Made by a program: the position numbers and the translations under genes
Part shown: piece after piece, positions 15,714-23,787 of the stretch
How the letters are laid out: each line of letters opens with the position of its first letter
Position numbering within the stretch: the first letter of the stretch is position 1
The notes under the pieces: generated by a model
What the model was told of the DNA's origin: nothing
The model's input: only the letters and a program-made list of their open reading frames with translations
Database searches by the model: none
NCBI GenBank assembly: GCA_013138765.1
Contig: WTCB01000028.1
Coordinates: 1-34,764, forward strand
Source of the DNA: Candidatus Nanohaloarchaea archaeon
GTDB taxonomy: Archaea; EX4484-52; GLR71
Direction of reading: 5' to 3'
DNA length: 34,764 bases

Positions 15714-16502
15714 ATGACTTCAGTAAAAATCATTCCAAAAAATGATGGAAAAACTAATAAAGATACAGAAAATATCAAGACCGATAAAGCAGATATACAA
15801 AATAAAAAACAGTCAAAAAAAATAGTATTACCCGGTGACATACTTGTAGAGAGCATTGATTTTCTTGCAGGATATGGAACATATAGAGAAGGGAAAAAAA
15901 TATATTCAAAAGTTCTTGGTCTTCTAAGAGACAAGGAACATGTAATAAGTGTAATACCTCTTGCAGGACCATATACACCAAGACCGAGAGACTTCATAAT
16001 AGGTGAAGTGACATACATTGGTTACTCAAACTGGAAAGTTAATTTCGGATATCCAAATGACGCAACATTGCCAATGTCAGGAGTACCTGAATTCATTGAA
16101 AATGGTGCCGACCTTACAAGATACTACAAACGAGGCGACTTACTTTTCGCAGCAATTGATTCAGTGACAAAAGGTGGGATCATACAGATTACAATGAAAG
16201 ACAAAAGAGCAAGAAAACTTTTCAATGGTAAGATAATAAACATATCCCCACCAAAAGTCCCAAGATTGATAGGCAAAGAAGGAACTATGATCTCTCAGAT
16301 AAAAAACAAGACTGGCTGCATAATCAATGTTGGTCAGAACGGTCGCATCTGGGTCAAGGGAGACAATGAAGCTCTTGCCACAAGAACCATAAAGATGGTT
16401 GAAAAACTCTCACACAAAAGTGGACTGACAGAGACTATTTCCAGATATCTTGATGACGGATTAAAAAAGATAGGAACTCCTGAAAAAAAGGAGAAAAAAT
16501 AA
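15714..16502 (+). CDS. rrp4: Exosome RNA-binding subunit Rrp4
   Basis: A 262-residue Rrp4. After a charged, poorly conserved N-terminal ~40 residues comes the N-terminal domain (VLPGDILVESIDFLAGYGTYREG), an S1 domain (PRPRDFIIGEVTYIGYSNWKVNFG) and a KH domain (PKVPRLIGKEGTMISQIKNKTGCIINVGQNGRIWVKG). It caps the Rrp41/Rrp42 ring and feeds RNA to the phosphorolytic chamber. GGTGA precedes ATG. The extra N-terminal lysine-rich stretch is longer than usual. Confidence 0.95.
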   Translation: MTSVKIIPKNDGKTNKDTENIKTDKADIQNKKQSKKIVLPGDILVESIDFLAGYGTYREGKKIYSKVLGLLRDKEHVISVIPLAGPYTPRPRDFIIGEVTYIGYSNWKVNFGYPNDATLPMSGVPEFIENGADLTRYYKRGDLLFAAIDSVTKGGIIQITMKDKRARKLFNGKIINISPPKVPRLIGKEGTMISQIKNKTGCIINVGQNGRIWVKGDNEALATRTIKMVEKLSHKSGLTETISRYLDDGLKKIGTPEKKEKK

Positions 16503-16514
16503 AAGGTGATAATT

Positions 16515-17237
16515 ATGGGATCAAATGTACCTGAAAAATACAAGACATTAATTAAAGATGATAAAAGAATTGACGGAAGAAAACTTGACGAATTACGGCC
16601 TGTAAAAATTGAGGTCGGTGTCATACCTTCTGCCAGTGGATCTGCATACATAGAAATAGGAAATACAAAAGTACTGGCAGCAGTTCATGGACCAAAAGAA
16701 ATGTTTCCAAGACACATGATTGATGAAGACAAAGCAGTATTGAATGTAAGATACGCCATGCTGCCATTCTCAACATCAGACAGAGTACGTCCTGGACCAA
16801 GCCGAAGGAGTAATGAGATATCTAAAGTTACAAGACATGCACTTGAATCAGTAATATGTCTTGAAGAATATCCTGCAATGGGCATTGACCTGACACTGGA
16901 CATCATACAGGCAGATGCAGGAACAAGAGCAACTGCAATAACTGCAGCATCAGTAGCACTCGCACACGCAGGAATACCGATGAAAGGTCTTGTCGCTGCA
17001 ACAGCAATCGGAAAGATAAATGACAAGCTAGCAGTTGACTTAAACGGTCCTGAAGACAATTTTGGTCAGACAGACATGCCTATCGCAATGATATCCACAA
17101 ACAAGAACATAACACTATTGCAGATGGATGGAGACTTCTCAAAAGAAGAATTTAAGACGGCCTTATCCATGGCAAAAAAAGCGATAGGACCATTATTTGA
17201 AGCACAGAAAGCTGCGCTTCGGAAATATTACGAATAA
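16515..17237 (+). CDS. rrp41: Exosome 3'-5' exoribonuclease subunit Rrp41
   Basis: The catalytic RNase PH-type subunit of the archaeal exosome, 240 residues. Signatures are KRIDGRKLDELRPVKIEVGV, GSAYIEIGNTKVLAAVHGPKE, the RNA-binding arginine region RPGPSRRSNEISKVTRHALE, and the catalytic NGPEDNFGQTDMPIAMI with its acidic residues. The track begins at GTG 16506, but this lies inside the GGTGA Shine-Dalgarno; ATG 16515 is preferred. It starts 12 bp after Rrp4 and 17 bp before Rrp42. Confidence 0.96.
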   Translation: MGSNVPEKYKTLIKDDKRIDGRKLDELRPVKIEVGVIPSASGSAYIEIGNTKVLAAVHGPKEMFPRHMIDEDKAVLNVRYAMLPFSTSDRVRPGPSRRSNEISKVTRHALESVICLEEYPAMGIDLTLDIIQADAGTRATAITAASVALAHAGIPMKGLVAATAIGKINDKLAVDLNGPEDNFGQTDMPIAMISTNKNITLLQMDGDFSKEEFKTALSMAKKAIGPLFEAQKAALRKYYE

Positions 17238-17254
17238 ATCAGGAGATGATTTAA

Positions 17255-18058
17255 ATGACAATATTATATCAGAATAAACAATACATACGAGACAACATAA
17301 CAAAAAAAAGAGACGATGAAAGATCCAATGACGAATTTAGAAAAATAACTATCGAGACAGGTGTTATCGGACGGGCCGAAGGTTCTGCACGGGTAAAGAT
17401 CGGCGATACAGAGATCATAGCAGGAATAAAGATGGATATAGGTAAACCATTTCCGGACAGTCCAGCCGAAGGTGTCATAATGGTCAACTCAGAATTTTCA
17501 GCACTTGCAAGTCCTGATTTTGAAAATGGACCTCCAAGAGAAGATTCAATCGAACTTTCCCGTGTTGTTGACAGAGGAATTAGAGAATCAAAAACCCTAG
17601 ATGTTGAAAAGTTATGTGTTGAAGAAGGCGAAAAAGTATGGATGGTCTTTATAGACATAACAATTGTAAACCATGACGGAAACCTTATAGATGCAGCGGG
17701 TATCGGAGCAATAACAGCGCTTCTGACTGCCCAGATACCAAAAATCGACAAAGATGGAACAATAAACAGAGATGGCAAATTTGAAGGTGCACTTCCAATT
17801 AGAGACATACCGGTCCCTATAACATCAGGTCTTATAAACAATACAATCGTAACCGACATGAACAAAAATGAAACAGAATGTGCAGAAGCGATATTTACAG
17901 TAGCAACAATCAAGAATGAAAATTATTGCGCAATGCAGAAAGCTGGACCTTCTGAGATGACAGACGAACAGATGTTAAAGATATCCGAAATAGCACAGAA
18001 AGAAAGCAAAAAGATTAGATCTGCAATTGAGGCTGCAGTAAAAAAACACAAAGCATGA
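17255..18058 (+). CDS. rrp42: Exosome subunit Rrp42
   Basis: The non-catalytic RNase PH partner of Rrp41, 267 residues. Seen are ITIETGVIGRAEGSARVKIGDTEIIAGIKMDIGKPFPDSP, LSRVVDRGIRESKTLDVEKL and the C-terminal helix. It alternates with Rrp41 in the hexameric ring and supplies RNA-binding arginines. A strong GGAGATGAT lies before the ATG. Gene order Rrp4-Rrp41-Rrp42-L37Ae is the standard archaeal superoperon. Confidence 0.95.
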   Translation: MTILYQNKQYIRDNITKKRDDERSNDEFRKITIETGVIGRAEGSARVKIGDTEIIAGIKMDIGKPFPDSPAEGVIMVNSEFSALASPDFENGPPREDSIELSRVVDRGIRESKTLDVEKLCVEEGEKVWMVFIDITIVNHDGNLIDAAGIGAITALLTAQIPKIDKDGTINRDGKFEGALPIRDIPVPITSGLINNTIVTDMNKNETECAEAIFTVATIKNENYCAMQKAGPSEMTDEQMLKISEIAQKESKKIRSAIEAAVKKHKA

Positions 18059-18107
18059 TATACATTTAAAAAGCTTTGTTTTAAAAAATAGAAAGAAGAT
18101 GATTGCT

Positions 18108-18371
18108 ATGGCAACAAAAAAAGTCAAATCTGCAGGTCGGTATGGCATAAGATACGGTAAAAAGATTAGAGATAAGACTGCAGCAGTTGAATCAAAATCA
18201 AGAGCGACACACAAATGTCCTTACTGTCTTAAGAAAGGATTAAAGAGACAATCTGCAGGCATATGGGAATGCAGAATATGTAACAGAAAAGTTGCAGGTG
18301 GTGCATACACCCCAAGAACTTCAGCAATGAAGATTATTGAAAATGCATTGTCCAAACTCGCAAAACAATAA
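18108..18371 (+). CDS. rpl37ae: 50S ribosomal protein L37Ae
   Basis: An 87-residue zinc-ribbon ribosomal protein with KKVKSAGRYGIRYGKKIRDK, CPYC and CRIC zinc ligands spaced about 17 residues apart (CPYCLKKGLKRQSAGIWECRIC), and AGGAYTPRT-like end. The track starts at ATG 18099; the internal ATG 18108 (MATKKV) matches the family start and is better spaced from GAAGATGAT. It continues the exosome superoperon. Confidence 0.94.
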   Translation: MATKKVKSAGRYGIRYGKKIRDKTAAVESKSRATHKCPYCLKKGLKRQSAGIWECRICNRKVAGGAYTPRTSAMKIIENALSKLAKQ

Positions 18372-18388
18372 ACATTAGGTGAAATGAT

Positions 18389-18523
18389 ATGTATATCTGT
18401 TTAAATTGTAAAAAAGCGTCGGATATGGAAGATATGACTACGACAGCCATATGTAAATACTGCTCAGGACGAGTATTCGTAAAAGAAAGATCAAAGACAG
18501 TAAGAACACAAAATACTGACTAA
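18389..18523 (+). CDS. rpoP: DNA-directed RNA polymerase subunit P (Rpo12)
   Basis: A 44-residue gene missed by the ORF track, MYICLNCKKASDMEDMTTTAICKYCSGRVFVKERSKTVRTQ... The CLNC and CKYC zinc ligands and the K-R-KTV-R-basic tail are those of Rpo12. AGGTGA lies 6 nt before the ATG. It sits between L37Ae and Pcc1, its usual archaeal place. Confidence 0.95.
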   Translation: MYICLNCKKASDMEDMTTTAICKYCSGRVFVKERSKTVRTQNTD

Positions 18524-18533
18524 AGTAATTGAT

Positions 18534-18782
18534 ATGGTACAAAAAGCTATATTAACACTTGAAAACCCTAAGATGGAAACTATTGTCTCCTCCTTAGGTA
18601 AAACAGATCTTTTTAACACAGACAGGATGACCATTGAAACAAAAAACACAAAAACAGCACTTACTGTCAATATAACTGCAAAAGATCCGGTTGCATTAAG
18701 GGCCGGATTAAACAGTTTTATGAACTTATATAATCTTTCAGACAATATGATAAAAGGTATTTTAGATGGATCAAAAAAATAA
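18534..18782 (+). CDS. KEOPS complex subunit Pcc1
   Basis: An 82-residue Pcc1-like protein (AILTLENPKMETIVSSLG, then LTVNITAKDPVALRAGLNSFMNLYNLSDNMI). Pcc1 is the dimerising subunit of KEOPS, which makes the t6A modification on ANN-decoding tRNAs. Length and gene position after RpoP fit the family. Its 3' end overlaps the prefoldin gene by 17 bp. The other KEOPS subunits are not in the window. Confidence 0.9.
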   Translation: MVQKAILTLENPKMETIVSSLGKTDLFNTDRMTIETKNTKTALTVNITAKDPVALRAGLNSFMNLYNLSDNMIKGILDGSKK

Positions 18783-19074
18783 TAACAGCATGATGGAAAC
18801 ACAGATGCTTCAGCAGCAGATGCAGAACCTGATGATGCAGAAAGAAAATACCAGACTGCAGCTCCTAGACCTTGAAAATGCAATAAAAGAAGTAAAGGAT
18901 GCAAAAGGAGAAGTATACAAGACATCAGGAATAGTTTTCATAAAATCTGATAAAGATAAAATCCTTAAAGATCTTGAAGAAAAAAAGAATGATCTTGACA
19001 TAAGGATGAAATCTCTTGATAAGAGAGAAGAGACATTCAAGAACCAGATTATGGACACACAACAAAAAGAATAA
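18766..19074 (+). CDS. pfdB: Prefoldin subunit beta
   Basis: A 102-residue small helical chaperone subunit. Two long coiled coils (MLQQQMQNLMMQKENTRLQLLDLENAIKEV and DKDKILKDLEEKKNDLDIRMKSLDKREETFKNQI) flank the beta-hairpin GEVYKTSGIVFIKSD. Prefoldin hexamers hand unfolded proteins to the thermosome. The N-terminus (DQKNNNSMMETQ) is a little long and ATG codons at 18790/18793 are alternatives. It overlaps Pcc1. Confidence 0.92.
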   Translation: MDQKNNNSMMETQMLQQQMQNLMMQKENTRLQLLDLENAIKEVKDAKGEVYKTSGIVFIKSDKDKILKDLEEKKNDLDIRMKSLDKREETFKNQIMDTQQKE

Positions 19075-19149
19075 ACACCCAACCATATATTACTTCTTTA
19101 AACCCACCACAGACAATACATTTATAATACTGATTATCTATTTTTAGAT

Positions 19150-20400
19150 ATGATTGAAAATATAATCGGCTCAAAAAGCAAGATTGCAGTTATTAAAGCA
19201 CTTTTCATGCAAGATAAAGAAAAAGGTTCAACAATACGAAAACTCGCAATAACCTCAAATACACCTTATTCTGTTGCCTATAGGGACATAACGCATTTTA
19301 TAGAAGAAAATTTCGTAAAAGTAAAAAAAGATGGTGCAAACAAGATTGTCTCATTCAATAAAGACCATAGGCTTTATCCAAAAATATCCACACTTTTATC
19401 CAAAGATGATGATGACAAAGAAGAACAAGAAACAAAACCAAAAAAGATGTTCAAACATAAAAACGGTCTGATAATAGTTCACCACAATGCAGATCCAGAT
19501 GCAATAGGAAGTGCAATCGCGCTTGCACGAGGTTTCGATCAAAGCAACCTAAAATGTGAAATATTTGCCCCGGGCGGGTTAAGTTCACAGAGCAAAAGAC
19601 TTCTTGAAAAATATCCATACCCAATAGCAAAAAAAATTAAAGAATACCCAAAATTAGTATTCATACTAGACACATCATCACCCGAACAATTAAATGGTGC
19701 AAAGATACCAAAAGACTGCAAGACAATAATTATAGACCATCACAGACCTGGAAAACTTGCAGATATGGCAGACATGAAAATAATAGACCCCTCTGCACAC
19801 TCAACAGCAATACTTGTATATGACATGTTGATTTCAGCAGGAATCCAGATTACAGCAGAGATTGCATTCTTCCTTATGGCAGCAATTGTTGCAGATACTG
19901 GCTATTTCAGACTTATCGACAGACGAGACATCAATACGATTCAAAAATTAATTGAACTTGTAGATTTAGATGATGTTTTTGCAAGTCTTTCGACAAGAAT
20001 CGACTATGACGAAAAAGTAGCAAGATTGACAGGTATGCAGAAGATAGAAGCATATAAGATAAAAGATAAGATAATTGTATTCTCAAAAGTGAATTCATTT
20101 GAATCAAGAGTCGCAAAACACATGATAACCTCATTTGCAGACATCGCAATAATTGAAAATATAAACAAAAACAGCGTAAGGATAAGTGCAAGAGCACGAA
20201 AATACCTTGAAGATACAGTTGATTTATCCCTAATATTAAAAGGTATAGGAAAAGACATCAACGGAAACGGTGGTGGTCACAGGACAGCAGCTTCCGCAAA
20301 CGGTTCAGATACAGGGAACATGGAAATTGTAAAGGACAAAATAAAAAAATACCTTGAATCAGTTTTAAATGGTCGTATCAAACAATTACCGCAATATTAA
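19150..20400 (+). CDS. DHH-family phosphoesterase with N-terminal winged-helix domain
   Basis: A 416-residue fusion. Residues ~1-80 look like a winged helix (SKIAVIKALFMQDKEKGSTIRKLAITSNTPYSVAYRDITHFIEENF). After an acidic linker the DHH domain begins: HHNADPDAIGSA (~111-122), FILDTSSPEQL, IIDHHRPG and AAIVADTGYF. The DHHA1 domain carries GNGGGHRTAAS near residue 376. The metal-binding residues are intact, so nuclease or nucleotidase activity is likely. DHH genes are common in this superoperon after prefoldin, but the added winged helix is unusual to my knowledge. A TATA-like TTTATAAT precedes the start, suggesting an independent leaderless promoter. Confidence 0.88.
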   Translation: MIENIIGSKSKIAVIKALFMQDKEKGSTIRKLAITSNTPYSVAYRDITHFIEENFVKVKKDGANKIVSFNKDHRLYPKISTLLSKDDDDKEEQETKPKKMFKHKNGLIIVHHNADPDAIGSAIALARGFDQSNLKCEIFAPGGLSSQSKRLLEKYPYPIAKKIKEYPKLVFILDTSSPEQLNGAKIPKDCKTIIIDHHRPGKLADMADMKIIDPSAHSTAILVYDMLISAGIQITAEIAFFLMAAIVADTGYFRLIDRRDINTIQKLIELVDLDDVFASLSTRIDYDEKVARLTGMQKIEAYKIKDKIIVFSKVNSFESRVAKHMITSFADIAIIENINKNSVRISARARKYLEDTVDLSLILKGIGKDINGNGGGHRTAASANGSDTGNMEIVKDKIKKYLESVLNGRIKQLPQY

Positions 20401-20480
20401 ATAAATTAAGAAAAAACAAAATGTTTTTATAAATATCACTGCCCATTATATCTATATTAAGATTTAATGAGGTGTTTAAT

Positions 20481-20738
20481 ATGGACATAGACAATATAGT
20501 TACAGCATTGATTGACATTAAAGAAGATAAAAGAGTACCAAGAAATGTAAGGGCATCACTCCAAGAGACAATAGGAGAACTTACATGTGACGATGAAAAC
20601 ATAACGGTAAAACTGAACACAGCAATATCCATATTAGATGAGATAAACAACGACACAAACATACAGCCATTCACAAGAACACAGATATGGAACATTGTGA
20701 CTATGCTTGAATCGTTCCAGAACGATATGGATTCCTGA
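20481..20738 (+). CDS. UPF0147 family protein
   Basis: An 85-residue all-helical protein of archaeal family UPF0147, recognised from KEDKRVPRNVRASLQETIGEL and AISILDEINNDTNIQPFTRTQIWNIVTMLES. Function is not established. The track starts at GTG 20472, which overlaps the Shine-Dalgarno GAGGTG; ATG 20481 is preferred. It lies 81 bp before SepF. Confidence 0.88.
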   Translation: MDIDNIVTALIDIKEDKRVPRNVRASLQETIGELTCDDENITVKLNTAISILDEINNDTNIQPFTRTQIWNIVTMLESFQNDMDS

Positions 20739-20819
20739 TAAAAGCATTTAAATATTGCGGAACAATCATATATTATAATTAAGCGTTATTTTTTATAATG
20801 CTAAGAGGAGAAGAGTCTT

Positions 20820-21164
20820 ATGGGATTTTTAAGTAAAATGATCAGTGAACCTGAAAACGATGAAATGGCAGAAACCAATTATCTAGAGATAGACGAGATG
20901 GACCAATCAAATCACGGCAAATTTATGATTCGTGTAGAGACACTTTCTGAATTTTCAGACACAAGCATAATACAGGAATACGTGAGGAATGGAGATATCG
21001 TCTGGGTAAGGATTAAACCATTAAAAGAAAAAGATATCACAGAACTTAAAAGATCAGTTGACAGACTACGAAAGACCTGTATAGCAATAAATGGCGATGT
21101 TGCCGGGATTGATGAAGATTACCTTGTATTGACACCACCAGGTGTACACATACACAGAAGGTAA
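20820..21164 (+). CDS. sepF: SepF-like cell division protein
   Basis: A 114-residue archaeal SepF. The N-terminal MGFLSKMI is the membrane-binding amphipathic helix. A short linker then leads to the SepF core from about residue 36 (FMIRVETLSEFSDTSIIQEYVRNGDIVWVRIKPLKEKD), followed by ELKRSVDRLRKTCIAINGDVAGIDEDYLVLTPPGVHIHR. In archaea SepF anchors FtsZ to the membrane during division, so its presence implies an FtsZ-based system, although ftsZ itself is outside the window. A GGAGAAGAG Shine-Dalgarno precedes the ATG. Confidence 0.92.
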   Translation: MGFLSKMISEPENDEMAETNYLEIDEMDQSNHGKFMIRVETLSEFSDTSIIQEYVRNGDIVWVRIKPLKEKDITELKRSVDRLRKTCIAINGDVAGIDEDYLVLTPPGVHIHRR

Positions 21165-21177
21165 AGACATTAAAACC

Positions 21178-21203
21178 TTTTTCTCTTTTTTTATCTCTTT
21201 TTT
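21178..21203. terminator. Oligo-T terminator between convergent sepF and marC
   Basis: CCTTTTTCTCTTTTTTTATCTCTTTTTTAT begins 10-12 nt after the sepF stop. It extends to the marC stop and ends the plus-strand superoperon region. Confidence 0.6.
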
Positions 21204-21837
21204 ATACGGCAATGGCATTAAAATAGAAATCAGTTATCCCACCAGTTATATACTGCACAGCGATAGCCAAAAGAATAAGCCCCATCATACGAGTTATGAT
21301 TTTAGTACCTGTAGTCCCTAAAATAGAAAATATACGCTCAGAACTCCTAAATATAGCATAAGATAACATAAATGCAACAATAACAGACACGATTACAAAA
21401 ATCTTCTGCTCAGAAGTAATGGCAGAAGAATAGAGAAGAATGCCCGTAGTTATAGCCCCGGGACCAGTCATAAGAGGTATTGCAAGAGGAGTTATAGCCA
21501 AATCATTCATAGTATCCCATTCTGCTACCTCTTCAGGCGTATGTTTTGTCTTTTGCTTCTGCCCGAAAATCATATGAAATGAAATGACACCAAGTAAAAT
21601 GCCCCCCGCAATCTTAAATGAATACAGATCAATATTTAAAAACGAGAATATTGCATTTCCAAATACTGTAAAGATAAGAAGTGATGATGTAGCGACAATT
21701 ATTGCCTTATGTATAATTTTCACTCTATCACTTTTTTTATAATCATCAAGAAGAGAACGTATTATTCCAATTGTACCGACAGGGTTTATTATTACAAAAA
21801 GAGTGAGTATAGAATAATAAAGAAAATCAAGCTCCAT
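21202..21837 (-). CDS. MarC-family integral membrane protein
   Basis: A 211-residue protein with about six transmembrane helices. Landmarks of the MarC/UPF0056 family are FVIINPVGTIGII near the N-terminus, FKIAGGILLGVISFHMI, AITPLAIPLMTGPGAITTGILL in the middle and RMMGLILLAIAVQYITGGI at the end. The function of the family is unsettled. It is a minus-strand gene convergent with sepF and starts 65 bp after the PCNA stop. Confidence 0.9.
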   Translation of the reverse strand: MELDFLYYSILTLFVIINPVGTIGIIRSLLDDYKKSDRVKIIHKAIIVATSSLLIFTVFGNAIFSFLNIDLYSFKIAGGILLGVISFHMIFGQKQKTKHTPEEVAEWDTMNDLAITPLAIPLMTGPGAITTGILLYSSAITSEQKIFVIVSVIVAFMLSYAIFRSSERIFSILGTTGTKIITRMMGLILLAIAVQYITGGITDFYFNAIAV

Positions 21838-21902
21838 AAGAACACACCAAATAAGACATAATTAATTAATAAGATAATAAAAATATAAAAGATTATATCT
21901 CT

Positions 21903-22652
21903 TTAATCTTCAACTCGTGGTGCAAGCACATAATTCAGTTCTAAGGCATCCTTCTGCCTGAATGTCAACCGAGAAGGGTAATCCTTACCGAATTCAATAT
22001 GTACCACATCTGCAAGCTTTCCAGCTTTTATGATTTTCTTAAAATAATCAAGACTGAATTTTGATGCACAAGGCTCCTTTACAGAAAAATCAAGCAGACC
22101 GCCATTACCTTTCTCAATCTCAAGCCGTACCTGATTCAGATCACCTTTAGAAGATATTATAAATTTATTTTTTTCCGCTTCAACCACAATTGTATCAGAG
22201 ACAATAGATGCATCACCGATACCATCTTCAAGAATTGATGTCTGTATATCTACATGGCCAGAGAAATCCAGATTCATCTCAGGTGTCTCGGCCTCATCAA
22301 TGACTATAAGTGGCTGTACAAATCTTCTTGTAGACCTGCCAACAAAAGTAATCTCAAGCTTTTTTGCATCATTATCAAGTGCCAAAGTAACTTTGTCTGA
22401 AGCAGAAGCTCGTTTAAGTATAGATAAAAAACTTTCCATATTGACGCTTATTTCCTGCTCTGTATCAATCTCATAACTTGCAAACTGTGTAGCTAAAAAT
22501 TTGAAATCAACTAAAACAACCATAGTTGGGTCCACAGCAGACATATATATACCATCTTTTTTAGCTTTAAATATACCCTCAGTTATAAATTCTGAGACTG
22601 CAGTCAGGGAATCCCTGAAAAGAATTACATCATCTAGTGTTGCTTTAAACAT
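21903..22652 (-). CDS. pcn: DNA polymerase sliding clamp PCNA
   Basis: A 249-residue clamp that tethers replication proteins to DNA. Seen are KDGIYMSAVDPTMVVLVDFKF, MESFLSILKRAS, the domain connector with TRRFVQPL and EAETPEMNLDFSG, GDASIVSDTI, and the C-terminal APRVED. The length is typical. A strong GGAGGT Shine-Dalgarno precedes the ATG, and a perfect palindrome overlaps the promoter upstream. TFS and RpoL genes lie just upstream in the same orientation. Confidence 0.95.
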   Translation of the reverse strand: MFKATLDDVILFRDSLTAVSEFITEGIFKAKKDGIYMSAVDPTMVVLVDFKFLATQFASYEIDTEQEISVNMESFLSILKRASASDKVTLALDNDAKKLEITFVGRSTRRFVQPLIVIDEAETPEMNLDFSGHVDIQTSILEDGIGDASIVSDTIVVEAEKNKFIISSKGDLNQVRLEIEKGNGGLLDFSVKEPCASKFSLDYFKKIIKAGKLADVVHIEFGKDYPSRLTFRQKDALELNYVLAPRVED

Positions 22653-22695
22653 ATGAATAGACCTCCGATAAATATCAGTACCTATTACTTCTTAC

Positions 22696-22715
22696 TAAAC
22701 ATTTATTAATGTTTA
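22696..22715. promoter_or_regulatory. Perfect palindrome over the PCNA promoter
   Basis: TAAACATT-TATT-AATGTTTA (8-bp perfect arms) lies about 45-65 bp before the PCNA start and overlaps an AATAAATG TATA-like element on the minus strand. It could be an operator for the clamp gene, or an AT-rich coincidence. Confidence 0.35.
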
Positions 22716-22821
22716 ATGATATCTCAAAAAATATGAAAGATAAAACTTCAAAATAAACTAATTTTTAAAAAAAAATAGGAATAAAAAATAATAGATAATA
22801 AAAGGAAAAATAATAAGGACC

Positions 22822-23151
22822 TCAACTATACTCACGCCAAGTGTGACCGCATTCAGTACACTTATAGAACCTTGTCTCTGGCTCATCACTAGACCTTGTC
22901 TGACGTGTCCACCAAAATACTTTATTATTATTGCACTTTTGACAAGGATATTCCATAATTGGAAGATTTGCTCTTTTACTTTCAATTATCTGAACATTAT
23001 CCAATGGTTCATGCTCAATCTTCTGGCTAAGTTTCAAAGAATCCATTTTTTGAACTTTTTCAATACTGCAACCATTTCCACATATAAAAACGACAGATCC
23101 ATTTTCTTTTAAAGGTCTCATCAAACTTCCGCATATTTTACATATCTGCAT
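22822..23151 (-). CDS. tfs: Transcription factor S (TFS)
   Basis: A 109-residue archaeal homologue of TFIIS C-terminal/Rpb9, which stimulates RNA cleavage by stalled RNA polymerase. It has two zinc ribbons: CKICGSLMRP...CGNGC at the N-terminus and CQKCNNNK...CTECGHTW at the C-terminus. The catalytic acidic hairpin is present as TRSSDEPETRFYKC. It is separate from PCNA by 169 bp, so it may have its own terminator. Confidence 0.94.
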   Translation of the reverse strand: MQICKICGSLMRPLKENGSVVFICGNGCSIEKVQKMDSLKLSQKIEHEPLDNVQIIESKRANLPIMEYPCQKCNNNKVFWWTRQTRSSDEPETRFYKCTECGHTWREYS

Positions 23152-23357
23152 AATATTCCACCCTTTAAATCTATTTCAAATAGAACCATAAGATTTATAT
23201 AACTTATGAAAAACTACTTGATTCCTCAAAAAGATAACCAATAAATTTTTGCGGATATTTTATATCATCAGATAACTATATAAATGTTACTGTAATATCA
23301 TCAAAAACTAAAAACAGATTAATTAAAAATTAAATAAATATAGAAAAGAACAAAAAC

Positions 23358-23630
23358 TTACTTTTTAATAGCTTTCTCAAATTCAGAACCGAACTGATCA
23401 ATCTGGTCTTGAGTTCTTTTAATTGCAGCCAATATAGATTTTTTTGGATCTTTAGATTTGACGATAAGTCTCGGTGCACCTACATAAGGATGTGCTTTTT
23501 CATAAGCCGCAAGAGATACAGAAGAATCATCCCATAACGCTTTCCTTAAAAGATTAGGAAGAGTATGCTTACCATTATCAATCTCAATAATTAATGTTTC
23601 GTTATCTTGTTTTTCAATTTTAACCTGCAT
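23358..23630 (-). CDS. rpoL: DNA-directed RNA polymerase subunit L (Rpo11)
   Basis: A 90-residue Rpo11, the assembly partner of Rpo3. It has the family core HTLPNLLRKALWDD and AAYEKAHPYVGAPRLIVKSKDP, with a C-terminal helix. The track begins at GTG 23639, but GGTG sits just before it, and ATG 23630 (MQVKIEK) matches the family and is well spaced. Confidence 0.94.
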   Translation of the reverse strand: MQVKIEKQDNETLIIEIDNGKHTLPNLLRKALWDDSSVSLAAYEKAHPYVGAPRLIVKSKDPKKSILAAIKRTQDQIDQFGSEFEKAIKK

Positions 23631-23711
23631 TGCAATCACACACCGACTAATAAATTATTATTTAATTCGTTTTAATATATATACATGTACCTTATACACA
23701 TACACATATAA

Positions 23712-23742
23712 ATCCGTCCAATAAATTTATATATGCACGGAT
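23712..23742. promoter_or_regulatory. TATA box of rpoL flanked by inverted repeat
   Basis: ATCCGT (23712-23717) and ACGGAT (23737-23742) flank a 19-bp AT spacer holding a TATATAAAT box on the minus strand. The position, about 80-110 bp before the rpoL start, fits a promoter-embedded operator. Confidence 0.35.
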
Positions 23743-23787
23743 AAACTTTTTAAAAGTATCGCAGATACAGATATTCTAAAATCATAA

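Noticed and set aside
17269-17913. 214-aa minus-strand ORF opposite rrp42
   Set aside because: Antisense shadow of a well-recognised exosome gene.
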